DNA of 64,000 bases from NCBI RefSeq assembly GCF_009377345.1, contig NZ_WBSL01000007.1, forward strand, positions 1 to 64,000. Direction: 5' to 3'. Within the stretch, counting starts at the first letter, position 1. Each line of letters begins with the position of its first letter. This document shows positions 53,635 to 61,610 of the stretch, in pieces. This stretch comes from Deinococcus terrestris. GTDB lineage: Bacteria; Deinococcota; Deinococci; Deinococcales; Deinococcaceae. The translations under genes and the position numbers were made by a program. Below the pieces are notes generated by a model. That model was given only the letters and a program-made list of their open reading frames with translations. It had not been told where the DNA came from and ran no database searches.

Positions 53635-54288
53635 CGGAACAGCATGCCAGCAGGGTAGGTCCAGCGGAAGGCCGCGTCCTCGTCAACCCCATCGGGGGGA
53701 CGAATGATGCTCAAGGTTCCCGACACCTTGACGGTGGGCGTCTACTCCATCAGGTACGGCAGGCTCGAGTTCGTTTCAGGCGGAAGATCTGCCCTGGCGC
53801 CGTCAGTAGCGCGGGGAGTCTGGATGTGCTGGAGCACCCGCCGCTGGCGAACGGTCGCCAAGCTCATGCCCCCGCTCACCAGTTCGGCCGCGTGACTGAC
53901 GCTCTGCTCTGGTAACGGAGCCGTCCCCCGCGTCCGTCCTTGGTGGTCTGGAAGGGAAAGGGGCCGCGGATAGCGCTGAGGTTCCCGGTGCGACGTCTCG
54001 CCCCGCCTCTCCTTTTCACCCTGGCCATCCTCCTGGACACTTCGCAACTCGCGCTGACGGCGATGGGGGCGCTGGTCACGGTCTGGGGCGTCTTCGCCAT
54101 CTGGGCGCTGCGACGGAAACCGGCGGATCGACCTCTGCCTCAGGCGGCCTGATACGGGTACTGGCAATCCGTTCCCGAACTGGGAAAGCGCCGACCGGGC
54201 CGAACAGTTTCTGTAGCTGCTGGGTTGGAATCCGTGTAACGCGGGCGGGGGCAGCGTCCCCACGTCCCGGTTGGAGGACAATTCCCCT
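53635..54288. other. Debris region before ilvC
   Basis: About 650 bp with no well-supported gene. One 70-codon plus-strand frame (53940-54152) encodes a peptide with two hydrophobic segments (PPLLFTLAILLDTSQ, TAMGALVTVWGVFAIWAL) and a basic tail; it might be a small membrane protein but lacks a clear start signal. GGAGGA at 54273-54278 serves the following gene. Confidence 0.4.
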
Positions 54289-55299
54289 GTGACCGCGACA
54301 CTGTACTTCGACCGCGACGTGGACCTCTCGCCCCTTGAGGACAAGCTCGTGGCCGTCATCGGCTACGGCAACCAGGCGCACGCCCATGCCCAGAACCTGC
54401 GCGACAGCGGGCTAAACGTAGTTGTGGGCCTGCGGGAGGACTCGGCCAGCCGCGACCGGGCCGAGCGGGCGGGCCTGCAGGTCCTGAGCATCGAGGCGGC
54501 CACCCGCGAGGCCGACGTGATCATGCTGCTGATCCCCGACGAGGCGCAGCCGGGCCTGTACGAGCAGAGCATCGCTCCCCACTTGGCGCCCGGCAAGGCG
54601 CTCGCCTTCGGGCACGGGTTCAACGTCCACTTCGGGCGCATCGTGCCGCCCCCTGGCGTGGACGTGTTCCTGTTGGCCCCCAAAGGGCCAGGGCGGATGC
54701 TGCGGCGCCTCTATGTAGACGGCAGCGGCCTGGCAGGCCTCTTCGCGGTGGCCCAGGACGCGACCGGGCATGCCAGGCCGCTGGCCCTCGCCTATGCCCG
54801 CGCCGTGGGCTGCACGCGGGTGGGCGTGCTGGAGACGACCTTCCGGGAGGAAACGGAGACCGACCTCTTCGGAGAGCAGGCCGTGCTGTGCGGCGGGGTA
54901 CCCAGCCTGATTCAGGCGGGCTTCGAGACACTGCTGGAGGCCGGATACCAGCCCGAGGTCGCTTACTTCGAGACGGTGCATGAGGTCAAGCTGATCGTGG
55001 ACCTGATTTACGAACGGGGCCTGGCCGGGATGCGTGAGGCCATCTCCAACACGGCCGAGTTCGGCGGTTACGTTACGGGGGCGCGGGTGGTCACCCCAGA
55101 GACAAAGGCCACCCTGCGGGACGTGCTAGCCGACATTCAGGGTGGGCGCTTCGCCGAGCGCTTCACCGCAGACGCCGAGGCATGCTTCCCCTCCATGGGA
55201 GAGCAGCGCCGCCGGATGCGCGATCACCCCGTCGAGGCGGTGGGAGCCGATCTGCGGACGAGACTGCCCTTCCTCCAGACCAGGGAAACTGAGATCTGA
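54289..55299 (+). CDS. ilvC: Ketol-acid reductoisomerase (class I)
   Basis: 336 residues from GTG 54289 with GGAGGA at 10-nt spacing. NADPH-binding [21 protein letters not shown] (about 22-42) is followed by the LREDSASRD loop, [10 protein letters not shown] (His109) and APKGPG. The metal and catalytic residues are Asp192, Glu196, Glu228, Glu232 and Ser253, which keep the spacing of the known enzyme. Second step of branched-chain amino-acid synthesis. No other ilv/leu gene is near, so it is an orphan copy. The DNA-level context (debris upstream) hints at acquisition or rearrangement. Confidence 0.92.
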   Translation: MTATLYFDRDVDLSPLEDKLVAVIGYGNQAHAHAQNLRDSGLNVVVGLREDSASRDRAERAGLQVLSIEAATREADVIMLLIPDEAQPGLYEQSIAPHLAPGKALAFGHGFNVHFGRIVPPPGVDVFLLAPKGPGRMLRRLYVDGSGLAGLFAVAQDATGHARPLALAYARAVGCTRVGVLETTFREETETDLFGEQAVLCGGVPSLIQAGFETLLEAGYQPEVAYFETVHEVKLIVDLIYERGLAGMREAISNTAEFGGYVTGARVVTPETKATLRDVLADIQGGRFAERFTADAEACFPSMGEQRRRMRDHPVEAVGADLRTRLPFLQTRETEI

Positions 55300-55522
55300 T
55301 CCGGGTTCCGGCTCGTCCGTTGCGGGGCTTCCACGTCTCACCGTCCTCCTTGGTCCTGTCGCCTGTGCAGCGCAGCTCCGCGAGCCGGGTCGGGACCTAC
55401 AGCACTGGGATCACTGCTCCTTCGCCATCCGGATAGGCCGGGGGTGGTCTCCGTTCTGCCAGGCCGGACACCCCGCTTGGCGGGGCTGGTGGGTCCCTTT
55501 GTGTCCGGCGCACACTCAGGGC

Positions 55523-55711
55523 ATGAAGACGCCTCTTCTTCCCGAAAAACTTCGTCTCCAGCGCCTTCTGTCCGGCCTGACCGACCGCCCGCTGGTGTGG
55601 CAGCGCGGCGGCGAGGAAATCACCAGCCGTGGCCTCGTCGTGACCGAAGAGGAGATCCGGCTGCACCACCGTCTGGGAGCCCAGAGCCGCGCCGAGCGGT
55701 ACGCGAACTGA
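55523..55711 (+). CDS. Small hypothetical protein
   Basis: 62 residues starting MKTPLLPEKLRLQRLL, basic and helical with LVVTEEEIRLHHRLGAQSRAERYA at the end. No family recognised. CACACT lies 6 nt before the ATG, a weak version of the leaderless -10 box, and a strong hairpin follows the stop, so it may be a real transcription unit. The upstream 220 bp (55300-55522) hold no gene. Confidence 0.45.
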   Translation: MKTPLLPEKLRLQRLLSGLTDRPLVWQRGGEEITSRGLVVTEEEIRLHHRLGAQSRAERYAN

Positions 55712-55719
55712 CCAGCCCG

Positions 55720-55761
55720 GAGCGGCGGCCCCCACCTGAAGCAGGCCGGGGGCCGCCGCTC
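55720..55761 (+). terminator. Perfect 14-bp hairpin after the small ORF
   Basis: GAGCGGCGGCCCCC (55720-55733) pairs completely with 55748-55761 around a 14-nt loop, 8 nt after the stop at 55711. It lacks a T-run but is very stable. Confidence 0.6.
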
Positions 55762-56249
55762 CGATACGGCGGGTCACCGCACACCGGAATGGACCTCGCG
55801 GCAGATTCGCCTGGGATGGACAGGTCACTCTTGACGGAGGTGGCGGGGTCGGCGGGGATCACCCACGACCTGCCGTCCGCAGCGGGGCGTCGGGGGTGGC
55901 CGCCCCCTGCCCGCTAGTGCTGCGCCGACTCCAGCTCAATCCCGCTGTCGTTTCCGTGCCCCGCATCACCACGGTGGTGGACGGCACCGGGCTGGCGATC
56001 CACCTCCTGGTCGCCGGGGCCGTTCCTGGGCTCTGGCTGACGTCCCCCCCGTGACCGGGTCAGAACGCACGGGATGACGTGGGCCTGCCGGTGTCGGGGT
56101 CCTCAAGCCCTTGTGGCTCTGGCGGCCCGCTTCGGCGCGTTGCTCGGTGGAGTCGCCGCACTGTGGTTGCTCCCAGAGGCCTCGCTCCCCTTGCGTCCCA
56201 CCTCGCGGGCGGCCTCGCCTCTCTGGCTGGCGATCTCCCGCTGACGCTC
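55762..56249. other. Region upstream of the truncated metN
   Basis: About 490 bp where the first third of metN would be expected. No P-loop or other ABC N-terminal motif was found in any frame. A short frame (56074-56250) encodes a hydrophobic stretch (LAARFGALLGGVAALWLLPEA), which may be debris of another membrane protein joined to metN by a deletion. Confidence 0.45.
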
Positions 56250-56912
56250 AGGGTCTATTCCCGCGAACCCCTGACCTTCGCCGTTGCTGGAGTACCCAGG
56301 GCCGCCCGTGAGGCGCGTGCCCGCGAACTGCTGGCAGACGTGGGCCTCGCGGACCTTGCGGGCCGCTATCCCGCGCAGCTCTCCGGCGGGCAGAAACAGC
56401 GGGTGGGCATCGCCCGTGCGCTCGCGCTGGAGCCGGACCTGCTGCTGGCCGACGAGGCCACGAGTGCCCTGGACCCGGAGACGAGCGCGGGCATTCTGGC
56501 CCTGCTGACCGAGGTGCAGCGCAGCCGTGACCTCACCCTGATCGTGGTGACGCACCAACTCGAAGTCGTGCGGGCCGCCTGCACGCACGTCGCCGTGCTG
56601 GACGCGGGGCGGCTGGTGGAGAGCGGCGAGACGCGGAAGGTGCTGGCCCGGCCTGCCCACCCGGTCACCCGCGCCCTGCTGGACGCGCACCGCCCGCAGC
56701 TCCCGCTCTCGCCGGGCGAGACGCTGCGCCGGGTGACCCTTCCCGACCTGGGCTCGGGCACGCTGGAGCGGCTGGCCGCCCTGGGGGCTCGGCTGGTGCA
56801 GGCCGAGCCGCATCCGCAGGGGGTGGACGCCTGGCTGGTGCTGCCAGAGACGGCGCCGACCCCGCACCTCTGGCCGCGCGAGGTCCGCCTCCCGCTGGGG
56901 GCGAGCGCCTGA
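56250..56912 (+). pseudogene. Methionine-type ABC transporter ATPase, 5'-truncated
   Basis: Homology begins near 56250 with LTFAVAGVPRAAREARARELLADVGL and continues through the signature LSGGQKQRVGIARALA, Walker B LLLADEATSALDPET and H-loop VVTHQLEVV, with a short NIL-like C-terminal part. The Walker A and Q-loop region (about the first 110 residues of MetN) is missing. The open frame starts at 56079, but its first 57 residues are unrelated. Without a P-loop it cannot hydrolyse ATP. The downstream metI start overlaps its stop (TGATG). Confidence 0.8.
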
Positions 56913-57561
56913 TGGACAGCCCCGCGCCCCTGCTGTGGCAGGCCACGCTGGAAACGCTGTGGATGGTGCTGCCGAGTGCGCTGCTCGCGCAACTGCTGGG
57001 CACGGCGCTGGGGGTGGCCCTGACCCTCGCCCGGCCCAGCGGCCTGCGCCCGCATCCCCCCTGTTCCGGGTGCTGGACGCCGCCGTCAACGTGGGCCGCA
57101 GCCTGCCCTTCATCATCCTGCTGGTCCTGCTGATCCCCTTCACGCGGCTGGTCACGGGCACCAGCATCGGCAGCACGGCGGCCATCGTGCCGCTGACCGT
57201 GGCGGCGATTCCCTTCGTGGACCGGCTGGTCGAGGGAGCGCTGAGGGATGTGCCCCCCGGCGTCCTAGAGGCCGCCCGCGTGGTGGGGGCCACGACTCCT
57301 CAGCTCGTCGGCAAGGTGCTGCTGCCCGAAGCCCGGCCCGCCCTGATTCACGGCTTCACGGTGACGCTGGTCAGCCTGATCGGCTCCAGTGCGATGGCCG
57401 GAGCGATCGGCGGCGGCGGGCTGGGTGACCTCGCCATCCGCTACGGCTACCAGCGCTTCGAGACGGACGTGATGGTCGCCACCGTGCTGCTGCTGCTCGT
57501 GCTGGTGCAGGGCGTGCAGTGGCTGGGCGACCGCGCCACACGCCGCGCCGATCACCGCTGA
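56912..57561 (+). pseudogene. Methionine-type ABC transporter permease, frameshifted
   Basis: The N-terminal part (from ATG 56912: LLWQATLETLWMVLPSALLAQLLGTALGVALTLA) and the C-terminal part (VLDAAVNVGRSLPFIILLVLL ... SSAMAGAIGGGGLGDLAIRYGYQRF) are both MetI but lie in different frames. The shift falls at a run of six C at 57056-57061; a seventh C would give one continuous 216-residue protein. GAGGLGD-type EAA-loop and permease features are otherwise intact. It is either a real mutation or a homopolymer sequencing error. Confidence 0.85.
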
Positions 57562-57589
57562 CCTCCTCTTCCTGACTTCGGAGTTCCCA

Positions 57590-58360
57590 ATGAAAACCAT
57601 CCTGATTCTGTCCGTTCTCGCCCTGACCCCCTTCGCCTCTGCCGGGACCCTGCGTGTGGGCGCCACGCCCGTGCCGCACGCCGAGCTGCTGGAGTTCGTG
57701 AGGCCCACCCTCGCCAAGCAGGGCGTCAACCTCGTGATCCGCGAGTTCACCGACTACGTGCAGCCCAACCTCGCGCTGGCGGACGGCAGCATCGACGTGA
57801 ACTTCTTCCAGCACCTCCCCTACCTGCAGGAGTTCCAGAAGAACCGCCCGCTGGGGCTGGTCGCCGGGGCGAAGGTGCATGTGGAGCCCATGGGCCTGTA
57901 CAGCCGCCGGGTGCGGTCGCTGCGGGAGCTGCGCTCCGGGGCCACCGTCGCCCTGCCCAACGACCCCAGCAACAGCGGGCAGGCCCTGAAGCTGCTGGAG
58001 CGGGCCGGGCTGATTCGCCTCAAACCCGGCGTGGGCGTGCAGGCGACCGTGCGCGACATCACGGCCAACGTTGGGCGCCTGCGCTTCCGCGAGCTGGAAG
58101 CCGCGCAGCTTCCCCGTGCCCTGGCCGATGTGGACGCGGCGGTCATCAATACCAACTACGCGCTGGAGGCGGGACTCAACCCCCTGAAAGACGCGCTGAT
58201 TTTCGAAGACCGCCGCAGTCCCTACGCGAACCTGCTCGTCGCCAAACCCTCGACCCTGAAAAACTCGGATTATCTCAAGCTGGTGCGGGTGCTCCAGAGC
58301 CCCGAGGTGAGGGCCTTTATCCTGAAGAAGTACGGGGGGGCGGTCGTCCCGGCCTTCTGA
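57590..58360 (+). CDS. MetQ/NlpA-family substrate-binding protein
   Basis: 256 residues with a Sec signal peptide (about 1-18, ILILSVLALTPFASA) and no lipobox. NlpA-family marks are LRVGATPVPHAELLEFV, DYVQPNLALADGSIDVNFFQHLPYL, MGLYSRR, TVALPNDPSNSGQALKLLERAGLI and DAAVINTNYALEAGL. It would bind D/L-methionine or a related ligand. It is intact and has its own terminator although the ATPase and permease genes before it are damaged, so it may be non-functional in transport or work with components elsewhere. Confidence 0.9.
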   Translation: MKTILILSVLALTPFASAGTLRVGATPVPHAELLEFVRPTLAKQGVNLVIREFTDYVQPNLALADGSIDVNFFQHLPYLQEFQKNRPLGLVAGAKVHVEPMGLYSRRVRSLRELRSGATVALPNDPSNSGQALKLLERAGLIRLKPGVGVQATVRDITANVGRLRFRELEAAQLPRALADVDAAVINTNYALEAGLNPLKDALIFEDRRSPYANLLVAKPSTLKNSDYLKLVRVLQSPEVRAFILKKYGGAVVPAF

Positions 58361-58377
58361 GCTGACGTTCTTCGTCC

Positions 58378-58403
58378 AACCACCGTTCCCAACGGTGGTT
58401 TTT
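58378..58403 (+). terminator. Rho-independent terminator after metQ
   Basis: A perfect 10-bp stem AACCACCGTT / AACGGTGGTT (58378-58387, 58391-58400) with a CCC loop, continuing into TTTTT. The clearest intrinsic terminator in the window. Confidence 0.9.
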
Positions 58404-58410
58404 AATGGGC

Positions 58411-59808
58411 TCACTTCGGCCGCGTGGCCTGCAGCCGCTGGTAGTGCTGCACGATCAGGGGGTCATTGGTCTGGGCGCCCCGCACGCAGGCGTCGGCCTG
58501 GGCAGCCCACTCGCGCGGCGCACAGGTCAGGGCGGCGACGGCCCATTCGAACCGGGCGCGGCCGTCCTCGGTGGCCTGCGCGAGGGGCAGGGTCGTGTGG
58601 AGCAGCGCCCGCGCCTCCTCACGCTCGCCTTGCCGGTGGAGGATGCGGGCCTCCAGGGAAGCGGCGATCACCCGCAGGCTGAGGACCGGGTGGGATGCGT
58701 TGACACGCAGGGTGTGCAGGGCCTCGCCGAGTTCGCCCAGCCGGAACTGCGCGGTGCCCAGCGACTGGTGGATGTAGGCGGTCATGCTGAAGTCCCCCTG
58801 GTCGAGCGCCTCGGCGGCGAGCATCTGGGCGCGGGCACTGTCGCCGGTCGCGTTGAGGTGCCACAGGTAGAAGGTGAGCACCCCGCAGTGGTCCTGGGCG
58901 GAGGGAGCAGCCCGCGCTGCCTGGAGGGCCAGTTCGTGCCACAGCCGCGCCGCCCGGAAGTCCTGGCGGGAATCGTGGGCGCTGGCGACCGTCGCGTACC
59001 ACAGGGCGGGGGACCGCGCCGGGGCGAGGTGCGCGAGCCCCAGCAGGGCGAGGCGCTCGGCCCGCACCGGCTCTCCCGTCAGGTCCGCGAGGTACCCGGC
59101 TGTGTAGCAGATGTCGGCCTGCGGCTCCGGCGTCGCCCGCAGCGCCCTACCGCAGTACTCGCGGGCCAGGGCGTACTCGTCGCGCCCGATGGCCTGGTGG
59201 GTCAGCACGTCGAGGGCCAGCGCCGCCCCCTCGCCGCGCGGCGTCAGGTCGAGCGCGGCGCGGGCGGCGGCCTCGGCCTCGCCGGGCCGGTCCAGGCGGG
59301 CGGCCCCCAGGGCCTCCTGCCCCAGGTCCAGCGCCCGCCGGTCAGGGGACGTTCGCCGCCGGGCCGGGAGCGGCTGGAGGTGCCCCAGCAGCCGCGCCTC
59401 GGTGCGCTCGGCCCATTCCAGCCACTGCTCGGGGCCGTCCGCCCGGTGCCCGGCCATGAATTCGCGCCAGGTTCCCTCCAGCGCGAGGTCGGCCGAGGTC
59501 AGCCCCAGCACGTCGACCTCCACCCGCGCGAGGTCGAGGTGAAGCTGGTGCCCGCGCTCGGTCAACACGTCGGCGTGCTGGCCCAGCACCCGCCGCAGGG
59601 TGTAGAGGGTGGTCCGCAGGTTGTGCAGGACCCGCCCGCTCCCGCCGCTCCACAGCAGGTCCGCCACCCGCCGCCGGGGCTGGGGGCCGTCCAGCGCCAG
59701 CACCGCCAGCAGCCGCAGCGCCCGCGCCGGACAGCGCGGCCAGCCCTCCTCCACCCGTAACGCGGCCCCACCCAGCAGGCGGAGACCCAGCGGCCTGCCC
59801 TTGGACAT
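58411..59808 (-). CDS. BTAD-type (AfsR/SARP-like) transcriptional regulator with TPR-like repeats
   Basis: 465 residues. The N-terminal winged helix (about 8-95) has RLLGGAALRVEEG, RALRLLAVLALDGPQPRRRVADLLW and VLHNLRTTLYTLRRVLG, the OmpR-like fold with the bacterial activator arrangement. From about 95 a BTAD-like and TPR-like helical region (repeated A...LG.A....G....A pattern) fills the rest. No P-loop is present, unlike full AfsR/MalT-type proteins. It is a DNA-binding regulator of unknown signal. It lies alone and converges with metQ. The P-loop remnant at 53275-53634 may come from a relative. Confidence 0.82.
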   Translation of the reverse strand: MSKGRPLGLRLLGGAALRVEEGWPRCPARALRLLAVLALDGPQPRRRVADLLWSGGSGRVLHNLRTTLYTLRRVLGQHADVLTERGHQLHLDLARVEVDVLGLTSADLALEGTWREFMAGHRADGPEQWLEWAERTEARLLGHLQPLPARRRTSPDRRALDLGQEALGAARLDRPGEAEAAARAALDLTPRGEGAALALDVLTHQAIGRDEYALAREYCGRALRATPEPQADICYTAGYLADLTGEPVRAERLALLGLAHLAPARSPALWYATVASAHDSRQDFRAARLWHELALQAARAAPSAQDHCGVLTFYLWHLNATGDSARAQMLAAEALDQGDFSMTAYIHQSLGTAQFRLGELGEALHTLRVNASHPVLSLRVIAASLEARILHRQGEREEARALLHTTLPLAQATEDGRARFEWAVAALTCAPREWAAQADACVRGAQTNDPLIVQHYQRLQATRPK

Positions 59809-60209
59809 GTCGCTTTCCCCCCACCCAGCGTAGCCGGGTCAGGGATAGGGAAAAGAGGGGAATGAGGTCGGCGACTCTTCATGAGCTTGACCTCCTGCCG
59901 TGCAGAGCGGGGAAGACGGGCAGGGCGTCCTGGAAGGTGTCAAGCGTGTCCAGTCCAGGTCGGAGGCTGGCGACGCACTCCGGGAACGAACGAGTCCCGA
60001 ACAGTGCTCGCCAGGTCCAATCGGGTCAGGGTCCCGGTGTTCCTGGAGGGCTCAGCCGGACTCGCGAAGCTGCGTCGGCACAGGGAGCAGGAACAAAAAT
60101 AAAATGGTCGCTGGGCCAAAGGATTGGAATCACGCCACTACAGTCCCCGGAGCTGTCCACACGCTTAATGGGGGTGGGTTAAGGAGTTGCTGCCAAGTGA
60201 AAAGTGAAC
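59809..60209. other. Intergenic region
   Basis: About 400 bp between two minus-strand genes. It holds the promoter side of the BTAD regulator; a GGGGA stretch precedes that ATG. No gene or repeat was recognised. Confidence 0.45.
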
Positions 60210-60249
60210 CGGTGGACTGGGGCAGGGTCTTTGTCACCCCAGTCCACCG
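60210..60249 (-). terminator. Perfect 13-bp hairpin after the baeRF-like gene
   Basis: CGGTGGACTGGGG (60210-60222) pairs completely with CCCCAGTCCACCG (60237-60249), with a 14-nt loop, about 65 nt past the stop of the minus-strand gene. A T-containing stretch follows on the minus strand (GTTCACTTTTCACTT). Confidence 0.6.
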
Positions 60250-60315
60250 CTTTACCTGTGCCCGGCCGCGCCCCGTTCAGCGGGCGCCGGGGGGAATCGG
60301 TCGGGCACCTGGATT

Positions 60316-61500
60316 TCAGTAGCGCGGCAGCCCGGCGAGCCCGCCGTATTCCCGGACCAGCTTCCCGGCGTGGTCGCCGTGGACGCGCCGGACCTCCAGC
60401 CCGTACAGTTCCTGCAACTGCGGCAGCACCTCTTCCAGCGTCACCCGCGTCATCAGGGAACCGTCGAGGGGACTGTCCTGCACGTCCTTGCGGGCCGTGA
60501 AGTAGGGCACCTCGGGGTTGTGGCTGCGGAAGATATGGAGCCCCGAGCCGTCCTCCGGAATCACGAGCTGGTAGATGCGGCCCTGCTGCACCATCTCCAG
60601 CACGCGCTCCATCTCCATGACGCCCTGCTCCTGAAGCTGCTCCATCAGCCGGGCCTCGTCCTGCCGGGCGAAGTCTTCCAGCAGGGGGGGCAATCGGTCG
60701 ATGATGGTCTGCTCGGGGGCGCTGCCGGTACCGACCTCCACGTTCGTCTCCCCGATCACCTCGAAGGAGGCGGTGGCGGGAATCTCGGCGCGGAACTCGG
60801 CCAGCCGGGCGACCGGCCCGACGAGGACCAGATGCTTCAGGCCACGGGCTTTCAGCTCCCCGGACAGCTCGCCCGCCGTCTCGTTGTAGAAGCGCTGTTG
60901 GAGGGCGTCGACGTGGCGCTGGTAGAGCTCGGCGCCGCTGTCGCTGCGCGGCCCGCTGCCCTGGGCGCTGAAGCCACTGCCGTCCTGGGCACGGGCGGCG
61001 CCAGGAGCGCCGGGCACGGCGGTGGTGGATTCGGTGTAGTTGTCGCGCTCCAGGTCCTCCAGCTCGGTGTTGCGCTCGCGGCGCACCTCGGTCAGCTCGC
61101 CCTGGTCGAAGACGAAGAGCCGCGCCCAGTCGCGGTCGACCGCCAGCACCCCCACGCGGGGCAGGGCGTGGGCCGCGTTCTCGACCAGGGTCGGGAGGGG
61201 CCGCCCGAAATGGAAGCGCTCGGGCAAGTCGAGTTGCACGTCGAAGCGTTCGTCCACGTCCTCGCCCAGCACGTACACGGCACTCTTGCCACGGGCCTCG
61301 CGGGCACGGGCCACGTCGTCGAGCAACCGCCCGGCCAGGGTGGGCGGCACCCCAAGGTCGTTCAGGGCGCTCTTGACGCGGGTGGTGAGGGCGTCGCCGT
61401 GGTTGTCCTGATCGGCGGGGTTGACGTGGACCACCGCCATCAGGACTGAGCCGTTCTCGGGCAGGCTGCGGATACGCTTGAGGTCGTCGGGCGTGATCAT
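60316..61500 (-). CDS. baeRF/Vms1-like release-factor-fold protein
   Basis: 394 residues. An N-terminal alpha/beta part (about 1-125) is followed by a middle domain with GVLAVDRDWARLFVFDQGELTEV, a charged insertion (about 150-190), then ARGLKHLVLVGPVARLAEFRAEIP and a C-terminal domain with VLEMVQQGRIYQLVIPEDGSGLHIFR. This is the order seen in bacterial/archaeal eRF1-like (baeRF) proteins, whose members are proposed to release stalled peptides or bind ribosomes; function is mostly unproven. AAGGAGG sits just before the ATG. Its neighbour on the right is the UvrA-like gene in the same direction. Confidence 0.7.
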   Translation of the reverse strand: MITPDDLKRIRSLPENGSVLMAVVHVNPADQDNHGDALTTRVKSALNDLGVPPTLAGRLLDDVARAREARGKSAVYVLGEDVDERFDVQLDLPERFHFGRPLPTLVENAAHALPRVGVLAVDRDWARLFVFDQGELTEVRRERNTELEDLERDNYTESTTAVPGAPGAARAQDGSGFSAQGSGPRSDSGAELYQRHVDALQQRFYNETAGELSGELKARGLKHLVLVGPVARLAEFRAEIPATASFEVIGETNVEVGTGSAPEQTIIDRLPPLLEDFARQDEARLMEQLQEQGVMEMERVLEMVQQGRIYQLVIPEDGSGLHIFRSHNPEVPYFTARKDVQDSPLDGSLMTRVTLEEVLPQLQELYGLEVRRVHGDHAGKLVREYGGLAGLPRY

Positions 61501-61610
61501 GGGGCCTCCTTGCCGGGTGAGGCGGCGTCAGAGCCAAGGAGTCAGTGGGGGCGTCCGCCTCTTCCACCCCGACCCTAACGCGGCCCCCGGTCAGGAACCT
61601 GAGCCGGGCC

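Noticed and set aside
53436..54359. Minus-strand frame open for about 300 codons with one TAG
   Set aside because: No motif was recognised, and the plus strand carries a clear P-loop (GEAGLGKT) in the same DNA.
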